Assembly: GCA_963680875.1 (NCBI GenBank)
Contig: OY804579.1
Location: forward strand, 51,226,036 to 51,290,035
Length of the DNA: 64,000 bases
Reading direction: 5' to 3'
Source of the DNA: Bathymodiolus brooksi
Lineage: Eukaryota > Mollusca > Bivalvia > Mytilida > Modiolidae
Made by a program: the position numbers and the translations under genes. Below the pieces are notes generated by a model. That model saw nothing but the letters and a program-made list of their open reading frames with translations, was not told the origin of the DNA and ran no database searches. Shown here in pieces: positions 1 to 12,119 of this stretch. Numbering within the stretch: position 1 is the first letter of the stretch; the number at the start of each line of letters is the position of its first letter.

Positions 1-3000
1 CATGTCTCTAACATCTTGATGATGAAACATGTCTCTAACATCTTGATGATGAAACATGTCTCTAACATCTTGATGATGAAACGTGTCTCTAACATCTTGA
101 AGATGAAACGTGTCTCTAACATCTTGATGATGAAACGTGTCTCTAACATCTTGATGATGAAACGTGTCTCTAACATCTTGATGATGAAACGTGTGTCTAA
201 CATCTTGATGATGAAACGTGTCTCTAACATCTTGATGATGAAACGTGTCTCTAACATCTTGATGATGAAATGTGTCTCTAACATCTTGATGGTGAAACGT
301 GTCTCTAACATCTTGATGATGAAACGTGTCTCTCACATCTTGATGATGAAACGTATCTCTAACATCTTGATGATGAAACGTGTCTCTAACATCTTGATGA
401 TGAAACGTGTCTCTAACATCTTGATGATGAAACATGTCTCTAACATCTTGATGATGAAACATGTCTCTAACATCTTGATGATGAAACGTGTGTCTAACAT
501 CTTGATGATGAAAAGTGTCTCTAACATCTTGATGATGAAACATGTCTCCAACATCTTGATGATGAAACATGTCTCTAACATCTTGATGATGAAACGTGTC
601 TCTAGCATCTTGATGATGAAACGTGTCTCTAACATCTTGATGATGAAAAGTGTCTCTAACATCTTGATGATGAAACGTGTCTCTAACATCTTGATGATGA
701 AACATGTCTCTAACATCTTGATGATGAAACGTGTCTCTAACATCTTGATGATGAAACGTGTCTCTAACATCTTGATGATGAAACGTGTCTCTAGCATCTT
801 GATGATGAAACGTGTCTCTAGCATCTTGATGATGAAACGTGTCTCTAACATCTTGATGATGAAACGTGTCTCTAACATCTTGATGATGAAACGTGTCTCT
901 AACATCTTGATGATGAAACATGTCTCTAACATCTTGATGATGAAACGTGTCTCTAACATCTTGATGATGAAACATGTCTCTAACATCTTGATGATGAAAC
1001 GTGTCTCTAACATCTTGATGATGAAACGTGTCTCTAACATCTTGATGATGAAACGTGTCTCTCACATCTTGATGATGAAACGTGTCTCTAACATCTTGAT
1101 GATGAAACGTGTCTCTAACATCTTGATGATGAAACGTGTCTCTAACATCTTGATGATGAAACGTGTCTCTAACATCTTGATGATGAAACGTGTCTCTAAC
1201 ATCTTGATGATGAAACGTGTCTCTAACATCTTGATGATGAAACATGTCTCTAACATCTTGATGATGAAACGTGTCTCTAACATCTTGATGATGAAACGTG
1301 TCTCTAACATCTTGATGATGAAACGTGTCTCTAACATCTTGATGATGAAACATGTCTCTAACATCTTGATGATGAAACATGTCTCTAACATCTTGATGAT
1401 GAAACGTGTCTCTAACATCTTGATGATGAAACATGTCTCTAACATCTTGATGATGAAACATGTCTCTAACATCTTGATGATGAAACGTGTCTCTAACATC
1501 TTGATGATGAAATGTGTCTCTAACATCTTGATGATGAAACGTGTCTCTAACATCTTGATGATGAAACGTGTCTCTAGCATCTTGATGATGAAACGTGTCT
1601 CTAGCATCTTGATGATGAAACGTGTCTCTAGCATCTTGATGATGAAAAGTGTCTCTAACATCTTGATGATGAAACGTGTCTCTAACATCTTGATGATGAA
1701 ACGTGTCTCTAACATCTTGATGATGAAACATGTCTCTAACATCTTGATGATGAAACATGTCTCTAACATCTTGATGATGAAACATGTCTCTAACATCTTG
1801 ATGATGAAACGTGTCTCTCACATCTTGATGATGAAACGTGTCTCTAACATCTTGATGATGAAACGTGTCTCTAACATCTTGATGATGAAACGTGTCTCTA
1901 ACATCTTGATGATGAAACGTGTCTCTAACATCTTGATGATGAAACGTGTCTCTAACATCTTGATGATGAAACGTGTCTCTAACATCTTGATGATGAAACG
2001 TGTCGCTAACATCTTGATGATGAAACGTGTCTCTAACATCTTGATGATGAAACGTGTCTCTAACATCTTGATGATGAAACGTGTCTCTAACATCTTGATG
2101 ATGAAACATGTCTCTAACATCTTGATGATGAAACTTGTCTCTAACATCTTGATGATGAAACGTGTCTCTAACATCTTGATGATGAAACGTGTCTCTAACA
2201 TCTTGATGATGAAACGTGTCTCTAACATCTTGATGATGAAACGTGTCTCTAACATCTTGATGATGAAACGTGTCTCTAACATCTTGATGATGAAACGTGT
2301 GTCTAACATCTTGATGATGAAACGTGTCTCTAACATCTTGATGATGAAACGTGTCTCTAACATCTTGATGATGAAACGTGTCTCTCACATCTTGATGATG
2401 AAACGTGTCTCTAACATCTTGATGATGAAACGTGTCTCTAACATCTTGATGATGAAACGTGTCGCTAACATCTTGATGATGAAACGTGTCTCTAACATCT
2501 TGATGATGAAACGTGTCTAACATCTTGATGATGAAACGTGTCTCTAACATCTTGATGATGAAACATGTCTCTAACATCTTGATGATGAAACATGTCTCTA
2601 ACATCTTGATGATGAAACATGTCTCTAACATCTTGATGATGAAACGTGTCTCTAACATCTTGAAGATGAAACGTGTCTCTAACATCTTGATGATGAAACG
2701 TGTCTCTAACATCTTGATGATGAAACGTGTCTCTAACATCTTGATGATGAAACGTGTGTCTAACATCTTGATGATGAAACGTGTCTCTAACATCTTGATG
2801 ATGAAACGTGTCTCTAACATCTTGATGATGAAATGTGTCTCTAACATCTTGATGGTGAAACGTGTCTCTAACATCTTGATGATGAAACGTGTCTCTCACA
2901 TCTTGATGATGAAACGTATCTCTAACATCTTGATGATGAAACGTGTCTCTAACATCTTGATGATGAAACGTGTCTCTAACATCTTGATGATGAAACATGT

Positions 3001-4444
3001 CTCTAACATCTTGATGATGAAACATGTCTCTAACATCTTGATGATGAAACGTGTGTCTAACATCTTGATGATGAAAAGTGTCTCTAACATCTTGATGATG
3101 AAACATGTCTCCAACATCTTGATGATGAAACATGTCTCTAACATCTTGATGATGAAACGTGTCTCTAGCATCTTGATGATGAAACGTGTCTCTAACATCT
3201 TGATGATGAAAAGTGTCTCTAACATCTTGATGATGAAACGTGTCTCTAACATCTTGATGATGAAACATGTCTCTAACATCTTGATGATGAAACGTGTCTC
3301 TAACATCTTGATGATGAAACGTGTCTCTAACATCTTGATGATGAAACGTGTCTCTAGCATCTTGATGATGAAACGTGTCTCTAGCATCTTGATGATGAAA
3401 CGTGTCTCTAACATCTTGATGATGAAACGTGTCTCTAACATCTTGATGATGAAACGTGTCTCTAACATCTTGATGATGAAACATGTCTCTAACATCTTGA
3501 TGATGAAACGTGTCTCTAACATCTTGATGATGAAACATGTCTCTAACATCTTGATGATGAAACGTGTCTCTAACATCTTGATGATGAAACGTGTCTCTAA
3601 CATCTTGATGATGAAACGTGTCTCTCACATCTTGATGATGAAACGTGTCTCTAACATCTTGATGATGAAACGTGTCTCTAACATCTTGATGATGAAACGT
3701 GTCTCTAACATCTTGATGATGAAACGTGTCTCTAACATCTTGATGATGAAACGTGTCTCTAACATCTTGATGATGAAACGTGTCTCTAACATCTTGATGA
3801 TGAAACATGTCTCTAACATCTTGATGATGAAACGTGTCTCTAACATCTTGATGATGAAACGTGTCTCTAACATCTTGATGATGAAACGTGTCTCTAACAT
3901 CTTGATGATGAAACATGTCTCTAACATCTTGATGATGAAACATGTCTCTAACATCTTGATGATGAAACGTGTCTCTAACATCTTGATGATGAAACATGTC
4001 TCTAACATCTTGATGATGAAACATGTCTCTAACATCTTGATGATGAAACGTGTCTCTAACATCTTGATGATGAAATGTGTCTCTAACATCTTGATGATGA
4101 AACGTGTCTCTAACATCTTGATGATGAAACGTGTCTCTAGCATCTTGATGATGAAACGTGTCTCTAGCATCTTGATGATGAAACGTGTCTCTAGCATCTT
4201 GATGATGAAAAGTGTCTCTAACATCTTGATGATGAAACGTGTCTCTAACATCTTGATGATGAAACGTGTCTCTAACATCTTGATGATGAAACATGTCTCT
4301 AACATCTTGATGATGAAACATGTCTCTAACATCTTGATGATGAAACGTGTCTCTAACATCTTGATGATGAAACGTGTCTCTCACATCTTGATGATGAAAC
4401 GTGTCTCTAACATCTTGATGATGAAACGTGTCTCTAACATCTTG
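1..4444. repeat. 27-bp minisatellite array, about 165 copies, with higher-order duplication
   Basis: The stretch is an uninterrupted head-to-tail array of a 27-base unit, gtctctaacatcttgatgat followed by gaaacgt, with variants at a few fixed positions (acgt/acat, ctctaac/ctctagc). It is open at the left edge, so its full length is unknown. A 2-base deletion near 2515 breaks the period, and the pattern of variants from about position 60 recurs 2,563 bases later (95 units minus 2), showing one large duplication inside the array. Because 27 is divisible by three, both strands contain long stop-free frames; these are not genes. A TMC exon that needs an upstream partner starts at 4833, so the array is probably intronic (inference). 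Confidence 0.97.
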
Positions 4445-4832
4445 CAAGTAGTGTAACTAGTGTTATTCTTAATTTTAAACAGAAAATGCCAAGCCATGCT
4501 TAGTCTGTTGGTTTTTTCTCATTTTCTGCACATATGGCACAAATATAAATACTATTCATATCTATGAATTTGTTCAAAATAGGCATATAGTAAATATGAA
4601 GAAGTTGATAAAGAAATTTATTTAGCTTTATTGAAATATATGTAGTTTTTCAAAATTTCAAAATAGCAGGATCACTGGCTTCTAGCTAAGAAAGTAGAAT
4701 CTGCTGGTTAAAAACTATTACTCTAACAAATCATCACTATTTATGATCATGTTTCCTGAGATAACAGAAATGGTTATCCATAGCAACAGAAGTCATTCAT
4801 TCATTCTTATTCATTTTGATTGTTTTTTTTAG
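4445..4832 (+). other. Intron tail before the TMC exon
   Basis: This is unique AT-rich sequence between the satellite and the first TMC exon. It ends in a T-run followed by AG at 4831-4832, which is a good splice acceptor. I see no other feature. Confidence 0.6.
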
Positions 4833-4997
4833 AATAAGACCTAGTGCAGATTGTGGACCATTTAGAGGACAAAATAAAGCCTATGACATAGTGTTAACAC
4901 TGGTAGACAGTTGGAAGCATGACTATAAAGTTTTATATGAGATTGTCAAAATGGTATCATCACCTGGTCTTATAGCTGGAGTCTTAATTTGTCTATG
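4833..4997 (+). CDS. TMC exon: CGPF motif and start of last membrane helix
   Basis: The acceptor is tttttttag at 4831-4832 and the donor is GT at 4998. The exon has 165 bases: one base finishing a codon, 54 codons, then TG of a split codon. The peptide reads IRPSADCGPFRGQNKAYD, then VDSWKHDYKVLYEIVKM, then SSPGLIAGVLICL. CGPF followed about 30 residues later by SSPG and a hydrophobic run is characteristic of the TMC domain before its last transmembrane segment. Reading on past the donor stays open to 5040, but that continuation enters a transposon, so the splice is preferred. Confidence 0.9.
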
Positions 4998-5022
4998 GTA
5001 TTTTATAGGAATCTTTCATAAC

Positions 5023-5187
5023 ACAGTGAAACCTGTCTAAAACTGAAACCTCCTTGGGACCAATTTATTTGTACAGAATAGACATATTAAATGTTAAATA
5101 ACAATGATTTCCTACATTTGGACTTGAAAGTTTGGTTTATTCAGGATTACAGTTTATTCAATATTCGGTTTAGACATGTTTCACTGT
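5023..5187. mobile_element. Short TIR element (MITE), ACAGTGAAAC ends
   Basis: Inverted ends ACAGTGAAACCTGTCTAAA (left) and its near-perfect complement ending in TTTCACTGT (right) enclose about 165 bases. It begins 25 bases after the splice donor of the first TMC exon. Related copies lie at 57005-57189 (intact, TA-flanked) and, decayed, near 25756-25917. The TA flanks suggest a Tc1/mariner-mobilised MITE (inference). Confidence 0.75.
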
Positions 5188-5690
5188 ACTTGCTTCTTCA
5201 TTAGAGACCATTTAATATAAGTTTTTGCCACCACTTAGCATCTACCACTCAGGCCTTTCAATAAGGGGTGGTACCAGGTACTTTTACCTACTTAAAATGA
5301 TAATTGATACATCCTAATTTCAAAGAGTGTTGCATTAGATATTCATGAAAAGGTTCCAATTTTAAGAAAAAGTACCACCTGTAAATAGTGAAGTACTGGT
5401 ACAGTTCAAAAATATTGAAAGCACTGACCACAACTCATATGTTTACAAATTTTGATAGTGTCCCTTGGGATGGGGCTAGCTTATAGTGCCTGGAGACAAA
5501 TACATATGATAGTGCAGTAACCTTTTCCACACAAACTGGAAGATAGAAAAGTACATTTTCAGAAAAAAACTTTTTTAGTTCACTTTATGATTAATCAGTT
5601 TTGACTTGGTTATTCCGTTATGGAATATCTGTCACAAATGGCCACAGATATCCTCCATTTGTTGTAATCACAATTTCATCTCCCTTCCTT

Positions 5691-6663
5691 TTTAGCTCAC
5701 CTTGCCAAAGGCAATGTGAACTTTTGCTATCACTTGGTGTCCGTCGTCTGTCGTCCGTTAACTTTTCACATTTGAATCTTCTCCTCTGAAACCCCTCAGT
5801 CAAATGAACTGAAACTTAGTAAGAAGCATCTATAGACGGTCCTCTCTAAAGATTGCACATTTTGTCCCGATCCATTAACAAACATGGCCGCCACAGGCAA
5901 TTCTTGTTTCTGATTGGCCAATTTAAAAAAATCTTCTCCTCTGAAACCGCTTGACGAAATGAACCGAAACTTGGTAGGAAGCATCTATGGAAGATCCTCT
6001 ATAATGATTGCTAATTTTGTCCCGATCGGTTAACAAACATGGCCGCTACAGGCAATTCTTGTTTCTGATTGGTTGATTTCTAAAAAAAATCGTCTCCTCT
6101 GTTAAAAGAAAGATAACTCTTGCCTAAACTGTTAAAAGAAAGATAACTCTTGCCATTATCTCCTTTAGAAATTAACTAATGCTGATATAGTGTAACATGT
6201 TTATTCTATACATTACAAGTAGGTATTCACATTTTAATATTCTTTTTAGCAAACCTTGCCAAAGGCAATATGAGCTTTTGCCATCATATCTTCTCCTCTG
6301 AAAACCCTCAGCCAAATGAACTGAAACTTGGTAGGAAGCATCTATGGAATGTCCTCTATGAAGATTGCTCATTTTGTTCCGATTGGTTAACAAACATGGC
6401 TACCACCGAAACTTGGTAGGAAGCATCTATGGAATGTCCTCTATGAAGATTGCCCATTTCGTCCCGATCGGTTAGCAAGCATGGCCACCACATGCAATTC
6501 TTGTTTCTGATTGGTCGATTTCTAAAAAATCTTCTCCTTTGAAACTGCTTAGCCATATGAACCGAAACTTGGTAGGAAGCATCTACATGTATGGAAGGTT
6601 CTGTATTAAGTTTCCTCAAAGCAGAATGAAAGGTGAGCGACACAGACTCAGCCCAATGAGCCT
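5691..6663 (+). repeat. Dispersed repeat with about 157-bp monomers (AGCTCACCTTGCC family)
   Basis: It starts with tagctcaccttgccaaaggc, which forms a short hairpin, followed by a gtccgtcgtctgtcgtccg tract and several imperfect monomers marked by gaaacttggtaggaagcatc (near 5810, 5969, 6326, 6412, 6568) and aaacatggccgcc. It ends near aaaggtgagcgacac. The start motif recurs at 6245, suggesting a composite. A second copy runs in the opposite direction at 30846-31500. It is an abundant-looking non-autonomous element of unknown superfamily. Confidence 0.8.
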
Positions 6664-6928
6664 CTAGTTTCTTTTATCTGTGTATAGTAAGTAGATCTAA
6701 TTGGATATTTGACACTTCCGGATGAATTGGAGTTTGAAAAGGTAATTTGTGCTTATTTATAAATACGGACATCAAACATTTATTTTACATAATATTCTGC
6801 GATTTTAATTTCTGCGGTCCAGAGTTGTACGGTATATACGGTATATATTAAGTTGATTGAAAGAATTTGTTTTTATAGAAGAAGTAAGATTTACATGAGA
6901 GATAAAAATAGAAGGATTTGTATTTCAG

Positions 6929-7007
6929 TGTTGGAACATATTATATGAGAATTGTGATGATAGGACATAAAGAAATGGTAACATTGCTAAGACACCAGTT
7001 AACTATG
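6929..7007 (+). CDS. TMC exon: end of last membrane helix and cytosolic helix
   Basis: This 79-base exon follows tatttcag and ends at ATG|gttagt. Its first base T completes TG+T (Cys) from the preceding exon, after which the frame gives VGTYYMRIVMIGHKEMVTLL and RHQLTM. Tyr-rich residues at the end of the helix followed by an amphipathic charged helix are what TMC proteins have at this point. It ends on a codon boundary and so joins in frame to the EGKDK exon. It was found by codon phase and motif rather than as a long open frame. Confidence 0.88.
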
Positions 7008-7437
7008 GTTAGTATCGATAACAAAGTTACAGTTTGGGTTTGTAGTTGTCAAATGATGTAAAAATAATCCAACCATAAATAACTTGTATAAAAATATAAA
7101 ATTGATCATCACATCTCGTCTCAGAAGTTTAGAATATTTGTAAATTTAACAGACGGAAATCAAACTAAACTTTTGTGTTATTGGGCTCTTATAGAGTAGG
7201 TACTGAATAGATATAATCCAACTACAATATGATCGTGGCTACAGGAACAAGTTTGATGATTTTGTGAAGAGCTTTAATGATGAAGTTGAACTGATATAGA
7301 AATTTTACAACACGATCTTCAGCCAGTTTTGATAAATGGATGCAGCTCGTCATAAAAATTGACATCGTTGAATATTCTAAAATATCAATGTGACTTTATT
7401 TTCTCTTCATTTTCAAATGTTATGACATACAAATATG

Positions 7438-7593
7438 TAGTACCCCTCTTATAAGTCCACTCGCACTCTTATCAGGCCATATTTCAGATGCAATATATAG
7501 CAAAAAATTACTAAATTGTCCCCCCCCACCTCTAAAAAAGTCAAACTTATTACAAGGCCATTATTTCATTGCAGGAGGGGAAGCCTTATAAGA
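7438..7593. repeat. Dispersed about 150-bp repeat (CTCTTATAAG family)
   Basis: It contains cccctcttataag near one end and ccttataagaggggttt near the other, with tttcagatgca inside. The same blocks occur at 30598-30743, 45775-45925 and 53428-53594, which defines a MITE-like family. Confidence 0.7.
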
Positions 7594-7832
7594 GGGGTTT
7601 TATGGTGTTTTAACAATATTTCAGTTATATTGTGGCAGTCAGTTTTATTGGTTGAGGAAACCGGAGGACCCGGAGAAAACCACCGACCCGTGCAAGTCAC
7701 TGACAAACTTTATCACATAATGTTGTACACCTCGCCCTGATCGAGATTCGAACTCACAACATCAGTGATGATAGGCACTTATTGCATAGATAGTTGTAAA
7801 TCCAACTACCATGCGATCACAGCCATGATGGC
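7594..7832 (-). mobile_element. SINE copy, minus orientation
   Basis: The complement carries the window's main SINE: a tRNA-like head (ccaactaccatgcgatcac, B-box-like gagattcgaactcac) and a body with the ggttttctccggg block, ending in actgaaatattgttgaaag-type sequence. This copy is nearly full length and lies just before the third TMC exon. Confidence 0.8.
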
Positions 7833-7891
7833 CCTCTTTATATGAGGGGAACTACATCTGTGATTCATTGTTATACTTATTCCTGTTGTAG

Positions 7892-8024
7892 GAAGGAAAA
7901 GACAAAGCATATCTGTTGAAGAAATTACAAAAAGTAAGAGATAAGAAGAAAGAGAAGATGTCATCTACCAAGCAGGGTGGACGTCTGCTAACACGTAGTA
8001 CAATACAAGAAACAAGAGAAGATG
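7892..8024 (+). CDS. TMC exon: EGKDK motif and basic C-terminal tail
   Basis: This 133-base exon has acceptor ctgttgtag and donor GATG|gtaatt. It opens with EGKDKAYLLKKLQKV, the conserved element after the last TMC helix, and continues as a strongly basic stretch (RDKKKEKMSSTKQGGRLLTR). It ends in phase 1 (one base, G). The basic tail is expected to be cytosolic. Confidence 0.9.
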
Positions 8025-8171
8025 GTAATTATTGTAATATACTTAGTATCTAAGGATGACATGTTAATCAAAATCCCTTTATATAAGCAGTTTGCTTGTT
8101 TCCAAATCCAATTGTTGTTAATTTATTTATAATTGTTTGACATCTGTTAAATGTACTATATTCTTTTCAAT

Positions 8172-8216
8172 AATAAAATAATGTTTACACGATTTTAGTG
8201 TAAACATTATTTTATT
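8172..8216. repeat. Perfect 19-bp stem-loop
   Basis: Arms aataaaataatgtttacac and gtgtaaacattattttatt are exact complements around a 7-base loop. It is intronic in the TMC gene. Confidence 0.85.
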
Positions 8217-8946
8217 TTATATTCAAACAAAAATAACTGAAAATGTTTGCCACACTATAAGGGTTACTTTTCTGTTCTAAGTCTTGTATCCCTAATCTTG
8301 TAAAAGTTGAGGAATAATCAACACATGCATTCCCATCTGCAATCATTTGAATAATCAATGCAGAGAGAAAAATTGTTGTATGTACCAGTATATCAGGGTT
8401 CTATGGTGCAGTGGTAGTTAAATTAAAAAAAAATGGCAGCTAAAATTGGTTGAAATCGCATATAAATACACAGTATCATAGAAACCACGATACCATAGGG
8501 TCAGACTTTATCCTGCAATCAGTACATTTGCTGTACAAATATGCTATACGAATAAATTTTTGCTTTATTCGTACTAGACGAATACATTTTTCAGCCTACG
8601 AATAAACTTTACTGGTACCCTGTAGCTATGTACAGCAGAGGGCGCAGACATGTATGAAACTGGTACTAATGTAACGCGGACCACGAAGAAGACACCCTTG
8701 ACAACATTTATGAAAGGCGAGGAATGACGCTTGTTTCTGTCCTTTTTGTTTAAATCTGACAAGTTTTCCGACTTTTTTGACATTGCAGGATAAACACAAA
8801 ATACGTACATTGTCGTTAAATATAAAATTCATTTGTACTCGCTGCGAAACAGGCCTGAAAAGCTGGCCAAAGGCTCGCTATTATTGTATATATATTGTAA
8901 GTTTTGACGACCAATATTAATTGGTAACTGTCATCACTCTATAGAA

Positions 8947-9010
8947 TCTACCGCCATGATATAACTGAAATATTGTTGAAAGTGGCATTAAACACCATAA
9001 AACCAACCAA
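8947..9010 (+). mobile_element. Truncated SINE 3' end
   Basis: The stretch holds only the SINE tail (accgccatgatataactgaa through aacaccataaaaccaacc); the head is missing. Confidence 0.75.
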
Positions 9011-9495
9011 CTATAGAATCTAAATCATTCTCTATCTCCTTTCACAAGAGTTATTGACTTCTGTTGACAAAAAATAGGGTTCTAAAATATTTATTTGACT
9101 TGCCAGCTTCCATTGTAGGTTTGCCAGTAAAACCTTCTGTTTGACTACTGTAATGTTTATGATAATGATTGAGAAAACTTGCCATCAGTGTCTTATAAAG
9201 TTATAACTGATATAAATGATGGAATCTTGCATTTATTAGGAATAGTCCTGGTAGTGAAATCTGTACATTGTATAATCTTAGATTTTATTTAAGTTTTTGA
9301 TTGTCCAGTATTGTAAATTTATTTAACACTATATAGAACTTTTATAGAAGGTTTTGTTTATAAAGTATATACTATTAAATTATATTACACTTTACGTTTT
9401 TATTTTCCCTATTTGTCTTTGCTAGCGCAGACGGTCACTATTTTCGTATATGGACCGGCCAGGTACCTGCATTATTTTAAATAAAAAGTATAATA

Positions 9496-9663
9496 TAGCA
9501 AATAGTTCATGTCACTTCGGGTCATATGGCAGTATATGGACCGGTCCGTCACCAAAAAAATATTATATGGACCTCAGAAGCTTCGATCCATATAATATTT
9601 TTTTGGTGACGAACCGGTCCATATACTGCCATATGACCGTCAGTGCCATGAACTATTTGCTAT
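9496..9663. repeat. Long inverted repeat, about 75-bp arms, 15-base spacer
   Basis: The left arm (atagcaaatagttcatg to aatattatatgga) is repeated inverted on the right (tccataatatt-type to gaactatttgctat) with few mismatches, around an AT-poor spacer with an AAGCTT site. It is a near-palindromic fold-back inside the TMC intron, probably a MITE. Confidence 0.85.
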
Positions 9664-9884
9664 GTTTTATTTAACAAGTAGTGTAGGTGAAAAGAAAACA
9701 TGTTTACTATTGAGAGTTAATTTAATTATATACCGTTTGTATGTAAATCAATCTAATGAACAACATTATACAGTGTTATACAAATGTACATATCTAATTT
9801 TGTGTGTGTTTCTGGAATAACCTTCATCAGGTATTATCAAGGTCAAAAGATTGGAAAGTCAAATAATTTAAAAGCGTTAATATA

Positions 9885-10236
9885 CAATTAATGACTTTTA
9901 ATGAGGTGGATACAAGGATTTATTAACCCAGGAACATTATATTTACCGAGGCCAGATGGCCGAGGTAAATATATTATTCTTGGGTTAATAAATCCTGGTA
10001 TCCATCGAATTGAAAGTCATTAATTGTTTTATTATATGACACATTTTATATGTTGCTTTTACCCTTAAAATAAGCTTTTATCACGACCTTTTATTTGGTT
10101 TCGTATGGTGCAAGACGTTGGAATGTTATATTCACGGCGTGTTACGTCGCGTGAGGTGATTATAACGTTTTATCAAAGAACGTTACTAGGGACGTCAACC
10201 AATCAGAAAAGACATTATCTGAAGTCATATAATAAG
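9885..10236. mobile_element. Palindrome-led element
   Basis: An imperfect palindrome of about 140 bases (9885-10026; arms from caattaatgac to attaattg, centre gaggccagatggccgaggta) is followed directly by gttttattatatgac. A unique segment then ends with aaccaatcag and gaagtcatataataag, the inverted terminus. The same plan (palindrome, TTTTATTATA terminus, CCAAT-like motif, TATAATAA terminus) is seen at 16347-17072. Confidence 0.65.
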
Positions 10237-10259
10237 GAACAATAAAACCAAAGAACCTA

Positions 10260-10317
10260 AACATGATAGCCAGAATCAGCTACGGTCACATGATAGCCAG
10301 AATCAGCTACGGTCACA
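10260..10317. repeat. 27-bp direct duplication
   Basis: The sequence acatgatagccagaatcagc plus tacggtc occurs twice in tandem, a minor local duplication. Confidence 0.8.
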
Positions 10318-10767
10318 TGATGGAGGAGAACTTTAGATATAATAATCATTACGTTATTTAGAGACTGTAAATTTCAATAATAAATATATTTAATAAACCA
10401 TGTAAGTGCTGAAGCACTGAATACTGGGCAGATGATACTGTAATTTTATAAGAATGTGAAGGTGGATCTTTTCTATTGACTATTATTCTGAAACATACTT
10501 TTGTACCATAGTTCTTTTGTTTACTCTGTGTAAATGGTAATTAAGAATCAACCTTATCATATTGAAAAGATCTTTGAACAGGATTAAGATCAAGTTTTTA
10601 ATTAACTATTAGTTTCAATGGAAGTCATTATTTATCAACTTTAAATACCGGTACTTGAACTTTTGTTAAATGTTATTTAAGTTATGTACAACTCAGACGA
10701 GATTTAAATGTTGATAACGGATGTTATCTATAATTTAACTTCTGAATATGTTTATTGAGATTTGAGT

Positions 10768-11010
10768 TTTGAAGGTTCGAGACAGACATTATCACTAGTA
10801 TCCCAGCAAGTCTGCTAGGACGAGCTGTGATAATTTATGTCCTGACCTTCAAAACTGGCGTTATTGTTTTTATCGGTAAAATTAAAGTCACAATGTGTTT
10901 AACGGCACAGGGTGACTGATAATTTTCAATATCAAAGTCAAGTTTGTAAATACTGATGAGTTCAAAGGAAAAATGCTCTAATTTCTGATAAAACAATGTA
11001 CAATATTTTA
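10768..11010. repeat. Dispersed repeat, copy 1
   Basis: It contains ttttgaaggttcgagacaga, an inverted-like ccttcaaaactg block, tattgtttttatcggtaa and ttcaaaggaaaaatg in order. The same series of blocks is found diverged at 42522-42740, so this is an old dispersed element. Confidence 0.7.
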
Positions 11011-11190
11011 TTAACGATATGTTAATAAACTGTACCTTAGTTTTAGTTTTCATGATGTCTTCTTCTTTTCTTATTTCTTCTCACTAGTTCTTCCAGTTTA
11101 TCTCCAGAATTAATCTTAAGAATTACAGATTTTGTTAGTATACAAATCTTTTTTTTTATATATTTAGTTATGTATGTATAATTTTGTAAC

Positions 11191-12119
11191 ATACCTGTCA
11201 ACTTCTCTGTCAATACAGAGTGATACCCCCCCCCCTCCCTCCCCCCAACCTCTCTTTTCCATCAGGCAAAAATTGTAATATCAATGCAAATGTAATAACT
11301 TCTCCGTCATTACAGAGTGATACCCTCTGCCTCCCTCTCCCTCATAACTTTTCCAGCAGGCAAAAATTTTAATATCATGCAAATGTATTTATCTCTTGTT
11401 TTGTTCAGTATGAACAATAAATGAACATGTACCAATAAGAAAACAACTTTTCTACAGTATATCTGTCAGTAAACATCATTGAAAATTAACTTGTTCTCAC
11501 CATGATAGAGGTGAACATTTTCTGAATTGGCATTAAACAACAATCACTCACTCTGTCAGTAAATTTCAAAGATCTGTTCAAATGTTATAACAAAGATGAC
11601 TAATATTCTAATTTCTAGATTCTAATAAGATTTGTTTACCTTCATCCTTTACATAAATAGCCTATAAAGATAGATGGAGGGTTTGAATTATTTATCATAG
11701 AATTTCACTTTTTTTTGTCCAGAAAAAAATTTATACAACCATTTAAAAAAACTTTTAAAATGGGGTCACTAAACTTTTAACGCGGTATGAAAAACTGGTA
11801 AATTTTACACTGTTCAAGTCTGCTCACTTGAAAATGACATAGACATTATAGAGAGAAAAGGTAAAATTCAGAAGAAAAAAATATTTTTTGATGAAAAATT
11901 TCTGAAATATTTTTAAATTAAAAACTACCGGTACTATGGAAAAATTAGATTTTTAAAATATATAGGTCATCATGACTTTTATCAAATTAATCAGGAAAAG
12001 GTGCAAATATGTAGGATTTTCAGAAAGAAATATTTAATATGGGTTAGAAAAATAGCAAATATTAGAAAGAAATGAGATATTTTAGGTGGTGTTGAATTGC
12101 TGAGAGTTGACAGGTATGG
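11191..12119. mobile_element. TIR element with CATACCTGTCAACT ends
   Basis: The left end acatacctgtcaact and right end gagttgacaggtatg are inverted. Inside on the left lies a roughly 95-base tandem duplication (tacagagtgatac ... aggcaaaaatt, two copies at 11210-11390). There is no long open frame, so the element is non-autonomous. The target duplication is not clear. Confidence 0.6.
11510..11560 (+). mobile_element. SINE-type fragment (second family tail)
   Basis: The segment gaattggcattaaacaacaa followed by tcactcactc matches, inverted, the tail seen at 42225-42290 and 48715-48760. Confidence 0.5.

Noticed and set aside
16..2520. An 834-codon open frame (and others up to 651 codons on either strand) in the first 4.4 kb
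   Set aside because: It is an artefact of the 27-base satellite. Period divisible by three keeps several frames open at once on both strands, the composition is a pure nine-residue repeat, and there is no splice or start context.
1..4444. CRISPR-like appearance of the short-period arrays (also 54435-56480)
   Set aside because: The units are directly contiguous with no variable spacers, the genome is eukaryotic, and no cas-like genes are present.
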